A DNA stretch of 64,000 nucleotides from positions 3,228,706 to 3,292,705 of the forward strand of contig CM055107.1 in NCBI GenBank assembly GCA_029204225.1. Direction: 5' to 3'. This document shows positions 1 through 8,226 of the stretch, piece after piece; position 1 is the stretch's first letter, and every line of letters starts with the position of its first letter. The notes below the pieces were generated by a model. The model made no database searches. It was not told the DNA's origin and worked only from the letters and a program-made list of their open reading frames with translations. The stretch comes from Diphasiastrum complanatum (Eukaryota > Streptophyta > Lycopodiopsida > Lycopodiales > Lycopodiaceae). Position numbers and translations under genes: made by a program.

Positions 1-108
1 TGCATGGAGATTTCATAAAGTTTTTAGAAGACCTAGGTTTATTGCGACAGCTTGTAAAACTACACTAACTGACCTTTCTAAGTGGCTAGGTAATTCATAG
101 TTACTAGG

Positions 109-515
109 GAACGTGTTCCCCACGTTCCCACCTACCAGGCGTTCCCGGGAACGCGTTCCCAGGTGGGAACGTTCCCGTAGCAGTGGGAACGTGTTCCCAG
201 GCATGTTCCCAAGGGTGGGAACGCATTCCCAAGTAGCAAAAGCAAAATCTTCTAATAAAACCTGCTTTTTTTAAGCTTCTCTGTTGATTGTTACCCATAA
301 AAGGGTTCAATATGCCTATATCAAAACCCATCAAAATTATCAAGATACACGTTTTTGAGAAATAAGGCCGGTTCCATTCCTACACTTTGTCGATTTTCCT
401 GGGCACTGTTTCAAACGTATATTTAATGACGTGGCGTTCCCACGTTCTCAAGTTCTTGAAAACGTTCCTGTTCTCAAGGCTCCCGTTCCCATTTCGCTCC
501 CGTTCCCTGGCAACT
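109..515. repeat. Cluster of GGGAACG/GTTCCC palindromes
   Basis: Two dense patches (about 109-245 and 430-515) of the heptamer GGGAACG and its complement, often paired as palindromes such as GGGAACGCGTTCCC. They are seen directly. No coding frame here makes biological sense. Such palindrome arrays often lie in subterminal regions of DNA transposons or in LTRs, but I found no terminal repeats, so the parent element is unknown. Confidence 0.6.
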
Positions 516-1023
516 ATGAAGAAATTGCTGTAAAGTCTTGTTGCCTTTTGTTAATAAACTTTAGATAAACTTAAGGATGGAGATGTTCTTGCAAATTGTA
601 GCTGGATTTCAAATGATTTTGTTCGTATTATAGTAGTAGTGAAGTTTTTCAATTCTTCTAAAAGCAAGAACCCAACCTATGCTTCTATGACTTCATGACA
701 CTAGCACCACACCACGTTCTAGGACGCGTATGGATGGGTTTTGGAGGTCCAAGCATACGAGAGGTACAACTATGGCTCCTCTTGGTAGCTTATTGATATG
801 AGCACATTCACAGTTGTGGAATCACATATAGCATAGAAAGACTACAATTGAAGAACAATAACTAATATCCCTTAAAAAATGATTAGTAAAGATCATCAAA
901 TACAATCATAGACAAAGCGTGAAAAGCAATGTGAGTTCTTCCACGAAGAGCCCAAGCATCCCCATGAGCAAAAGCTACACAATTAGTGTGTCTTTAATCC
1001 CTATCCATAGTCTTTTGGGGAAC
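516..1023. other. Unassigned AT-rich stretch
   Basis: No gene, RNA or repeat was recognised here. Short open frames lack family resemblance and are treated as chance. The segment ends exactly where the gypsy LTR fragment begins. Confidence 0.5.
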
Positions 1024-1153
1024 TGTTACAGCTTTTACTCCCTGTCTTGGTTGTTTATTGTTTTTACTTACAAATGTACTTCTTGTAAATACAAAAATGG
1101 CTAAGAAACCGGCTTGTGGTGACCTTTGTAACAGAAATGTAAATAAAGTTGTC
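1024..1153 (+). repeat. Truncated 5' LTR of Ty3/gypsy chromovirus
   Basis: The first 130 bases match, with scattered substitutions, the start of the long terminal repeat at 6994 (TGTTACAGCTTTTACTCC against TGTTATAGCTTTTACTCC) through GTAAATAAAGTTGT. The rest of the LTR, the gag, protease and reverse transcriptase regions are missing: coding sequence for RNase H begins only about 20 bases later. This is therefore the left edge of the same element, deleted internally. Confidence 0.8.
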
Positions 1154-1166
1154 GTAGAAACCATTT

Positions 1167-1882
1167 GTCGTAGAAACGGATGCAAGTGACATTGTCATTG
1201 GGGCAGTTCTAATGCAAGAGGGTAGGCTTGTGGCCTTTGAGAGCAAGAAGCTCAACCCTGCACATAAGAACTATCCAACTCATGAGAAGGAGTTGTATGC
1301 CATTATCCATGCTTTGAAGGCATGGAGGCATTATTTGTACGGTGCGGAATTCTATGTGTACACCATAACACTTTGAGATATTTCTGCAACCAGCCGAACC
1401 TTAGAGGGCGGCAGGTCAAGTGGGTTGAGTTGATGCAAAAATTTTACATGGAAATTCGGCATAAGAAGGGTGCCGAAAATCGTGTGGCTAATGCATTATC
1501 TCGTATACTGTATCAGATGTCTTTTGTGGGAAATGACCTGATTGCTAAGATTAGACAGGCTCAGCAAGAGGATCCTCATTGTCAAGGAATTGTGAGAGAG
1601 GCAAACCTGGTGCGAGTAGAATCTTAGGATGAGAGCTCTGGTCTCTTTGCTCACACTTACCTTAAATATGCCATAGAAGATGGTATGATTAAGAGAAATG
1701 GAAAACTTCTCATTCTAGCTTGTGAGGAGCTGCGTAGGAAGATTGTCCATCTATGTCATGATAACCCTAGTGCAGGTCATCCTGGTGTGGATAGGACCTA
1801 TGAGTTGATCTTACGTAACTTTTGTTGGTCTAAGTTAAAAAAAGATGTTTACCATTATGTGACGCATTTTTTGAAGTGCTAG
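1167..1882 (+). pseudogene. Ty3/gypsy RNase H and integrase zinc-finger remnant
   Basis: Part of a chromovirus pol. The first frame (about 1167-1365) encodes the RNase H start with ETDASDIVIGAVLMQ and HEKELYAIIHALKAWRHYL. A small deletion near 1365 removes the expected third acidic residue (the family's YTDHNTL) and shifts frame. The second frame runs from about 1365 to 1882 with one premature TAG at 1625-1627. It includes HNTLRYF, the LSRI end of RNase H and the H2C2 zinc-binding part of integrase (GHPGVDRTYELI...). The frame stops where a copia LTR is inserted. RNase H and integrase would copy and insert the element; this copy cannot be functional. Remaining integrase sequence resumes at 6166. 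Confidence 0.85.
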
Positions 1883-2172
1883 GTCACTCTTTCCACGAGT
1901 TACATCCTTTTATAGTAGGTCCAAACCCTATTTGGCCACTTGGCTTTCCCACCAAAATGCTAACCCTACTAATTTTGGGTCTAGATTCAATGTACCCAAC
2001 TATTCAAATTGAATCATCTAACTTTCCCACGCTTTCAAAAAGTGTTATTCAAATGAAATTTAGACTAATGAACTTTGAAAAGTCAACCTCTAAGTCTAAA
2101 ACAAGTTTTGGCCTCAATATGTCAAATATGAAAATATTGCAAAATGTGATGAAATTAGTTGAATCTTTCACA
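1877..2172 (-). repeat. 3' LTR of minus-strand Ty1/copia element
   Basis: Read on the minus strand, a purine-rich tract (GTTGAAGAGGGAG, 2185-2173) is followed directly by TGTGAAAG, the start of an LTR that ends at about 1877 with CCTAGCA, giving the usual TG...CA termini. The tract directly follows the copia RNase H C-terminus, as expected for a 3' LTR. No matching 5' LTR was found on the right side of the insertion. Confidence 0.65.
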
Positions 2173-2189
2173 CTCCCTCTTCAACTAGT

Positions 2190-2430
2190 TTTAGCATAGA
2201 CTTTAATAATACTCCAAGTGAAGTCCTATGCTTCATGAACAAGTCTTTTCCCAATGCTTTGGTGAAGATATCAGCTACACATTCCCTTGAAGACACATGT
2301 TGAAGCTCCACCTCATTTGCAATGACTCGCTCCTTCACAAAATGATATTGTATCTAAATATGCTTACTCCTAGCATAGTTTTTTTTTTTTTTTGACCATA
2401 GAACTTTGATCCATCATAAGAATGATCTTC
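2190..2430 (-). pseudogene. Copia RNase H C-terminal remnant
   Basis: Minus-strand translation gives the copia RNase H end: DQSSMV (family NQSSMV), then ARSKHI, IQYHFVKERV and DIFTKALGKDLFMKHR. An in-frame stop lies in the middle and an A-run (T-run on plus at about 2379-2394) disrupts the segment just before ARSKHI. It belongs to the same element as the LTR at 1877-2172. Not functional. Confidence 0.75.
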
Positions 2431-2551
2431 TTCCTAAGAATAGATCTCCTTTCAATGATCATGTAATGCTCAAAATAGAAACAACCATAATTGATATAGA
2501 GAATAGTGTCCACTTGGGATGCTTCACTATTTCTTACATCAATTTTACATG

Positions 2552-3598
2552 TCAAAATGTGGCTAGAACATGAAGAATAAAATAGAATGTAAATGAAATG
2601 ATTCCACCATGCTTCCAACTCTGAACTCCCTGAGAAATACAGCAAACAAACAATAAATTTGAGTGATCAACATTTTCCTGCATGTCTCCTCCACCTTTGT
2701 CCTTTGTTGCCTTGTATCCACCATGATACTCCATGAATGAGCCTCCATCTTCATCTTGCCACAAGATGCCATCATCACTTGATGACTTGGACATGAATGA
2801 GTGACATAATGAGCCTCCAATAGCTTCATTTCCATCAGAAAAACCAGCCAAGAATGCTAGTACAAATCCAACATCAAAACAATGTTCACCAATGTAGCTA
2901 GTTTTACCATATTTTGACAATTTGCACACATCCACATGAAATTGCTCAAACATGAGATAGAACAAGTAAAGTAAACTTGAACAACACTTCTTTGCTGCTC
3001 CTTTGACCTTACCTGAGTCTTCAATATGCTGCAAAAACAGATCCATAACACCTTTGCCAATTACCTCTCCTTTGATGCTCTTGACTACTTGAAGCGCTTT
3101 GAGATCAACTTCTTGATCTTCAACTTGATCATCAAAGTCATTGAACAAACTTTGTTTTATAGATCCAATACTTGATTTTACAGAAAGATAACATCCATCC
3201 ACTTGCATAGCTCCATGTACACAAGAATATCCTCCAAAAGATGTTCCACTCTTCATAAGAGCTTGATTCTCAAGATCCATTGCTTGGATCCACTCCTCTT
3301 TGTTCCTTGCTTGATCTACACTTGTGGGCTCATCCAAAGAGGTTAGGAAATCAACATAATTTCCAGAAACTACTTGCTTATCCTTTTGATCATATGTGAG
3401 CCTTGAAGGTACTTGTCTTTTTCTTGATGTTCTCCTTGGCTTTTGACTTGATGAAGGTCCATCATCACCACCATCCAAAGTAAGATCCTTCTCATCAACA
3501 TCAAGAATGTTAGATCCATCCACTCTACCATCAATCATGCTTGAAGACACCTTTGGAATGTTTCCCTCATAAAAAATGACATCTCTACCAACAATCAC
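2552..3598 (-). pseudogene. Chimeric copia ORF, integrase end fused to unknown sequence
   Basis: A single uninterrupted frame of about 348 codons. The first hundred or so residues are clearly copia: GRDVIFYE (end of integrase), a basic/acidic linker with RRTSRKRQVPSRL, then EEWIQAMDLENQALMKSGT, which in intact elements leads straight into reverse transcriptase. Instead, the next 230 residues have no RT motif (no YVDD, no QMDVKTAFL) and resemble no family I know: CVHGAMQVDGCYLS, FDDQVEDQEVDLKALQVVKSIKG, AFLAGFSDGNEAIGG. The copia RNase H end follows at 2190-2430. The frame begins with GTG rather than ATG, so a natural start is not evident. It could be captured host sequence or a long-open non-coding region of a non-autonomous family. 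Confidence 0.55.
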
Positions 3599-3866
3599 TT
3601 TGTTAGTAGAAGGAATGCAAGGGTTTGAACACCAAAAATCGAAGATCTTTCTCTATTCTTGAGAATTTTGAGTGCTGTAAAAGCACGAAAAGGGGCGCCC
3701 TAGTAGTCCAAGCCAGTAGCCAGGAGGCCGTAGAGGGTCGCGTGGAGCAGAGGGCGCAGTGAATGTAGAGCAGGGCAGGCATTTCCAAACCCCCAAAGAG
3801 AGAAAGCTCGTGGAAGAGTTCGGGTGCCCAGTTGAGGCAAGAGCTTAGTGCGTTTTGGTGTATAGC
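3599..3866. other. Unassigned spacer in the nested insertion
   Basis: A moderately GC-rich stretch with no family resemblance. It lies between the copia ORF and the 18S fragment. I see no repeat shared with the rest of the window. Confidence 0.4.
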
Positions 3867-3929
3867 GGTACCTTGCTACTCGGATACCCGTAGTAATTCT
3901 AGAGCTAATACGTGCACCAAATCCCGACT
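3867..3929 (+). rRNA. 18S rRNA fragment (63 bp, captured)
   Basis: The stretch GGTACCTTGCTACTCGGAT followed by CCGTAGTAATTCTAGAGCTA and ATACGTGCACCAAATCCCGA is the universally conserved 5'-domain segment of eukaryotic 18S rRNA. One A is missing in the GGATAACCG motif, giving GGATACCCG. Similarity starts and stops abruptly and no other rRNA sequence surrounds it, so it is a dead fragment inside a transposon mosaic and not a ribosomal gene. Confidence 0.85.
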
Positions 3930-4283
3930 GTAAAGGAAGGAGAAAAATTCAGCGCACAAGAAGTATCTTAGCCTTTGGATTGAGGCTTCAAGAGATCGAT
4001 GCATAGGATCTCCCAGATTAGGATCGGTGTGGCCATTGGATCTTGATAAGCCATTGGATTTTTTTAAATCCATTGTGAACTTCAACTGAAGGGGCTTGCA
4101 TTCAACTTCATTGATTCAAATTGAAATTGGAGTTGGGTCCCTTCACAAGTGAAGTTTGAAGTTATTTCAATAAGATGAAACAGTTCAAAAACAAGAAAAG
4201 TCCTTATTTTTTAGTCCTTAAGCCTAGTTGACCCAAACGATTATAGTTTTTAGCCTACGGCTGTAGTGTTAGGCAGTTTTGGG
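3930..4283 (+). other. Copia 5' leader copy
   Basis: Sequence from about 4020 onward matches the leader upstream of the copia gag at 38565: both share AAATTGGAGTTGGGTCCCTT, CACAAGTGAAG, CAGTTCAAAAACAA and TTGACCCAAACGA in order. It is thus the untranslated leader of the same copia family. Confidence 0.65.
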
Positions 4284-4511
4284 ATGGCGAACATGGGAGA
4301 GTCCATTTTGAGTGAAAATAGCAAATTGGACGGGATTTCCAACTATGCAGTGTGGAAATTCAAAATGAAAAACATACTGATAGAGAAGGAACTGTGGGAT
4401 GTCGTCACAGGTGATGAGAGAAGACTGCCAAATGAAGCGGACATTAAAGTGTTCGATAGGAAGGCGAGGAAAGCTTTGACCTTCATTAACTTGTCAGTGA
4501 AAGACCACATA
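4284..4511 (+). pseudogene. Copia gag 5' fragment
   Basis: The frame opens with MANMGESILSENSKLDGIS and continues through NYAVWKFKMKNIL to LSVKDHI. It is nearly identical for about 75 codons to the gag at 38565-39137. It is cut off at 4511 where an unrelated LTR (TGTTATGTCC) begins. Gag packages the element's RNA; only the N-terminal part is left, so it is inert. Confidence 0.85.
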
Positions 4512-4950
4512 TGTTATGTCCATGGCTAGTAAGTAGGATTCAGTATACTCCTAGTCTTGGATACATGGCACTCCAGTAAATCAAGCTGTTAGTTATGCCA
4601 CGTCATACTGGATGTGACCCGAAAGTAACTAATATCCTTGTGAGGCCCAGATTACACTAAATGGAGTTTAGACAAGATATGAGACAGTGTATGCATGTGT
4701 AATCAATAGCGATTCTATGAATAGTTGGTCCATGCTTAGGACTCTATTCTAGGTGAATCCATGTATAGGAAACTTAGGGCTATGCATGGCTATGTGTTGC
4801 TTTTGGCTCTATATATTGAGGCCAAACTCGTCCTACTCCTCATTGTAGTCATTGATTCATTGCCAGGGTTTCACTCTACCTTCATGCTTCCTATTCCTTG
4901 GCTTGGGGGTGAAGCTTCTAGAGTTGATTGGTTGCTTCTACTTGGTTGGG
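4512..4950 (+). repeat. LTR, family shared with 15429-16062
   Basis: Starts TGTTATGTCC right at the break in gag and is collinear with the LTR at 15429: both have GGATT(C/T)AGTATA, CTTGGAT, TTAGTTATGCCACGTCATA, GGATGTGACC and GAGGCCAAACTCG, then CATGCTTCCTA and TTGGTTGCTTCTACTTGGTT. A TATA-like TCTATATATTGAGG precedes the shared GAGGCCAAACTC. Homology ends at about 4949, immediately before the B3 exon. Only one LTR is seen here, so it is solo or truncated. Confidence 0.7.
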
Positions 4951-4958
4951 TGGTTCAT

Positions 4959-5956
4959 TGGCGCAACAACAAAAGTCGAATGTATTTGCTTAAAAGCACT
5001 GGTGAGTACTACCTTTCTAGCCTCTAGGATCCCTTTCAGGTTCAGCTCTGCAATGTTTGGAATGAGGCTCCAGTGGTAGAAACGCTCAATCTTGAGCTAT
5101 CGTGAGGAGATTTATTTGAAAATGACCTATCAACCTCAATGGATAGTAACAATAGTTCGTTTGTTAGCATGAAGTAAACCCACAATGACGATCTAGAGAG
5201 ATTTTGACTTGTCTTATTTTGAGTGCAGGAGAATTTGTCACGTATCATGATCTAAAAGAAGACGTGATAATCATCTACAAAAATCATGCTCTTGGAAAAT
5301 ATGTAAGTACTCAGTATTCACTTAGTTTGATATCCATAAAATATTTTAAAAATCACAAAAAGAGAATTAGATTTTGATCTCATATTTCTACAAAAACATT
5401 TCTTTGAAAAAGGTTCACTCATTTCTGTTATTTTCTATAGGTTATTTTTGCAGAGAAAGCTCTAGAAAGATCATCTATAACATCTAGCAATGCTCTAAGA
5501 CTTCCCTTGACTTGTCCATCTCAAGAAGAAGATAGAAAGAGGAAGGAGCATGATGCTTGTTTTCTTTTAGATTGTCAAGGGGCAATAGTTGAGGAGAATC
5601 CCCTACCTACACATAGCATGAAGCCTAGTGAAAACACATCATCAAGGGATGAAATTCAAATGTTTGGAGATATGAATTTGCCATTAGAGTTTCAAGGCAA
5701 AAAATATGAAGAGCATAATCTACCTCTACATGGTGAAGATCAAGTAAATAGAATCACAGGTACAATAGACGACCTTCACATGGTTGATGTTGACCTTGAC
5801 ATGTTTGACGATGCGGACATTTGGATGAATGATCAAACAAATAAAGCCACATCTATGATTGATGACCTTGACATGTTGGTAGTATATGACATTGACAAAA
5901 TACATATAATCATATGTACACTTATGACTTTGAATGATGAACTTGAGCATGATTGA
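4959..5956 (+). pseudogene. B3-domain (ABI3/FUS3/LEC2-type) gene fragment, three exons
   Basis: Three exons with consistent phases. Exon A (4959-5001) reads WRNNKSRMYLLKST plus one base, then donor GTGAGT. Exon B (5229-5302) follows a TGAGTGCAG acceptor and reads GEFVTYHDLKEDVIIIYKNH through ALGKY, then donor GTAAGT. Exon C (5441-5956) follows CTATAG and reads VIFAEKALERSS, continuing open for 171 codons to TGA with an acidic tail (DVDLDMFDDADIWMND). NNKSRMYLLxxTGEF...GKYVI is the second half of the plant B3 DNA-binding domain as in ABI3, FUS3 and LEC2 (seed and desiccation regulators), with introns at the positions I recall for that clade. The first half of B3 and everything upstream is missing: an LTR abuts exon A. 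The fragment sits inside a gypsy integrase, so it is probably a captured, non-functional gene piece. Exon C itself is intact. Confidence 0.75.
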
Positions 5957-6151
5957 CAACCTTGTGAAGGATTGAAACACTTCTTTGAGTTATAGTCATG
6001 ATGACAAATATAAATGACAAGATATGTAGTAATGGTTTCCTTGTATAGTTTTGGGTTTTTAAATCATCTATTAGCTTGAAGAGTTGTCTTCAAGTTGTCA
6101 ATCAATCTATTCCTTTGCAGAATGATCTCAACAACTATAAGCATTGCATTG
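5957..6151 (+). other. Flank of B3 fragment
   Basis: AT-rich sequence following the B3 stop codon, probably former 3' untranslated or downstream DNA of the captured gene. It ends at the 14-base word that marks re-entry into gypsy integrase. Confidence 0.4.
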
Positions 6152-6982
6152 TTTGAAGTGCTAGGCCAAACTTGCAGTCCAACTGAGAATGAGCAGTATG
6201 GAGCATCCCAAAATGGATGGCCAAACTGAGAGAGTCAACCAGACCTTAGAGGATAAGCTTAGGGCATTTGTTGGGGATAGCAAACTCACTGGGAGAAGTA
6301 CTTGCCAGTGTTGGAGTTTGCTTACAATGACAACAAAAATGTAAGTTCAAAAATGAGTCCTTTCAAGCTTAATTATGGTTTTAGGCCAGCTAGGCCTGTT
6401 ACGGTAGGAATTCCTCATAAAGTGCCTAGTGCCGCTAACTTCCTAACTCAAATGAATGAAATGCTTGAGTTAGTGAAGGTTAATGTAAGGCAAGCGATGG
6501 ATCAAGTTAAGTCTTACACTAATCAGCATCGCACGCTTAGAGAGTTTGTGGTAGGAGACATGGTGTTTCTCCAAGTACCCAAGGACTCAAAGACCCTTAA
6601 GACAAGCAAATGTTACAAGTTATCCCTGCGTTATTGTGGACCCTAGAAATTTGTTAAAAAGATCAGTAGTGTTTCTTATAAGTTAGGTTTGCCTGAAACT
6701 TGTAAAGTGTATCATGTATTTCATGTTTCTAGATTGAAACGGGTTTTACATAACAGCGATAACTTGTTGTTTGATGGTTTGTTTGCATGCCATGAGCAGG
6801 GAGAAGTAACCCATGGGCTAGCGAGGGTATTGGATAGGCGGGAGTGGTGTTTACGCAACCGTTTGATCTGTGAGTACTTGGTTGCTTGGCATGGCAGGCC
6901 TCTTTTTGATGCTACTTGGGAGACCTCGCACAGTCTATGTGCACAGTACCCTAGCTTTGCCATCGCGGACGATGTTACCTAA
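6152..6982 (+). pseudogene. Ty3/gypsy integrase C-terminus and chromodomain
   Basis: Continuation of the chromovirus pol. FEVLG and then HPKMDGQTERVNQTLE are the end of the integrase core. A one-base loss near 6285 shifts the frame into LPVLEFAYNDNKNVSSKMSP, followed by the GPY/F region (RYCGP). There a TAG (6644-6646) interrupts before KFVKKISSVSYKLGLP and VYHVFHVSRLKRVL. A chromodomain (VLDRREWCLRNRLICEYLVA, WHGRPLFDATWE) closes the frame at TAA 6980-6982. The chromodomain identifies a chromovirus, a lineage whose integrase targets heterochromatin. The catalytic middle of the integrase, with the first two acidic residues, is missing. Confidence 0.88.
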
Positions 6983-6993
6983 GGGGGAAGGGA
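6981..6993 (+). other. Polypurine tract
   Basis: AAGGGGGAAGGGA lies directly before the TGTTATAG start of the 3' LTR and right after the pol stop codon. This is the plus-strand primer site expected in LTR retrotransposons. Confidence 0.8.
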
Positions 6994-8118
6994 TGTTATA
7001 GCTTTTACTCCCTGTCCCAGTTGTTTACTGTTTTTACTTACAGATGTACTTCTTGTAAATATAGAAATGGCTAAGTCACCGGCCTGTGGTGACCTTTGTA
7101 ACAAAAATGTAAATAAAGTTGTTAATTAAGTTTCTAAGCCTGTGAGCGCATGCTACTTTGGTGTAGGGTATTGGGTCATTAGTTAGGAGTGGCTGGGCTG
7201 ACCTCCTAAAAAGGAATCATATGCTCATTGGGACACATGCTCATTGGGACACTTGGTCCAGTGAATGAGTGACACATGTCAGGGTTGATTGGTCAAACTG
7301 ACACGTGTCGCATGCTCACTGGGACACTTGGTCAAGTGTATGAGTGACACATGTCAGCCTACTCAATTGCCTATGTGTCAGGGTACTGCCACGTGGCAAG
7401 TGTCAACTGTGCATGGAGTTGGCCATGTGTCGAGATTTAGGAAGGGTCAAGGTTAAGGGGTGTTGGAGGATTGTGCATAAGTGAGCCTAGAGAGAGGCAT
7501 TCCTCATCATAATCTATGCAGCAAAGGTTGGGAGGAGACAAGGCAGCCAGCTCCACCATGTTTCGATGTTTGTACATGCAGGAATATCGATAGGGATCGA
7601 GATTTCAGATTGTTGCGCACGGGATAAGCTGGAGTTTGAGTGAAGTTTCAGATTGGGAGTCTGACATGAACCACCTTCTATGAAACCCTAATGGTTAATT
7701 TGAAAGTTAAAATAGGCAACGCTTATGGAAGGAAAGAGTGCATGGCATGTCCTTAACGTGGTCTAGGGTTTGTAAGTTTCTTTGAGGGAGAACTTAGTGC
7801 ACCAATGCTCCTTTGTAGGAGGGCTTGTAAGCCAGCCTATTGGCTTCTGTTTGTGATATCTTCTATATGTTTCTATCAATGGGCTATCTCTGCTGTTTGT
7901 ATTGGTCAGATCTTATGAAAAGCCAGTATTATGCAAGTTTGGTTTGTTACCTAGGTATATTCTTTTGAGTGTTAGGTTGTTCAGGACCTCTGAACCCTTG
8001 AGTTTAGTTTCTGTTTCCGTGAACCTTGTAATAAATACTCAATTCTTCTGTCAAATGTCTTTGGATTTGCATCCATCTACTTAGTTATGGATGCAGTGGA
8101 GATGTCCATAACTTCACA
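6994..8118 (+). repeat. 3' LTR of Ty3/gypsy chromovirus
   Basis: Begins TGTTATAGC after the polypurine tract. Its first 130 bases match 1024-1153. I place the end at CTTCACA (8118) because of the CA terminus, giving about 1.1 kb; this boundary is an estimate. No matching target-site duplication is visible (the base word before 1024 is GGAAC, after 8118 TTTTG). The LTR holds an internal direct repeat at 7220-7360. Confidence 0.7.
7220..7360 (+). repeat. Direct repeats inside gypsy LTR
   Basis: The phrase CATGCTCA(T/C)(T/C)GGGACACTTGGTC...GAGTGACACATGTCAG occurs twice (about 7245-7291 and 7309-7358), with a third partial GCTCATTGGGACAC copy before. Such U3 repeats often act as LTR enhancers, but that is inference. 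Confidence 0.65.
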
Positions 8119-8226
8119 TTTTGGTACCCGTAAATCACATTACTGCAATCAGAAATTTGTTTGAGATTCGATCCTGGTTTAACTTATACTTAATTCTTTC
8201 ACTTATGTTATCTGTGCCATTTGCAG

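Noticed and set aside
4955-4970. PBS-like TTGGCGCAACAAC beside the LTR at 4512
   Set aside because: Agreement with the tRNA-Asp type site is limited to TTGGCGC, and the sequence is better explained as B3 exon coding for WRNNKSRM.
8119-8135. PBS-like TTGGTACCCG after the 3' gypsy LTR
   Set aside because: Only the first bases agree with TGGTATCAGAGC; it is more likely ordinary intron sequence of the peptidase gene.
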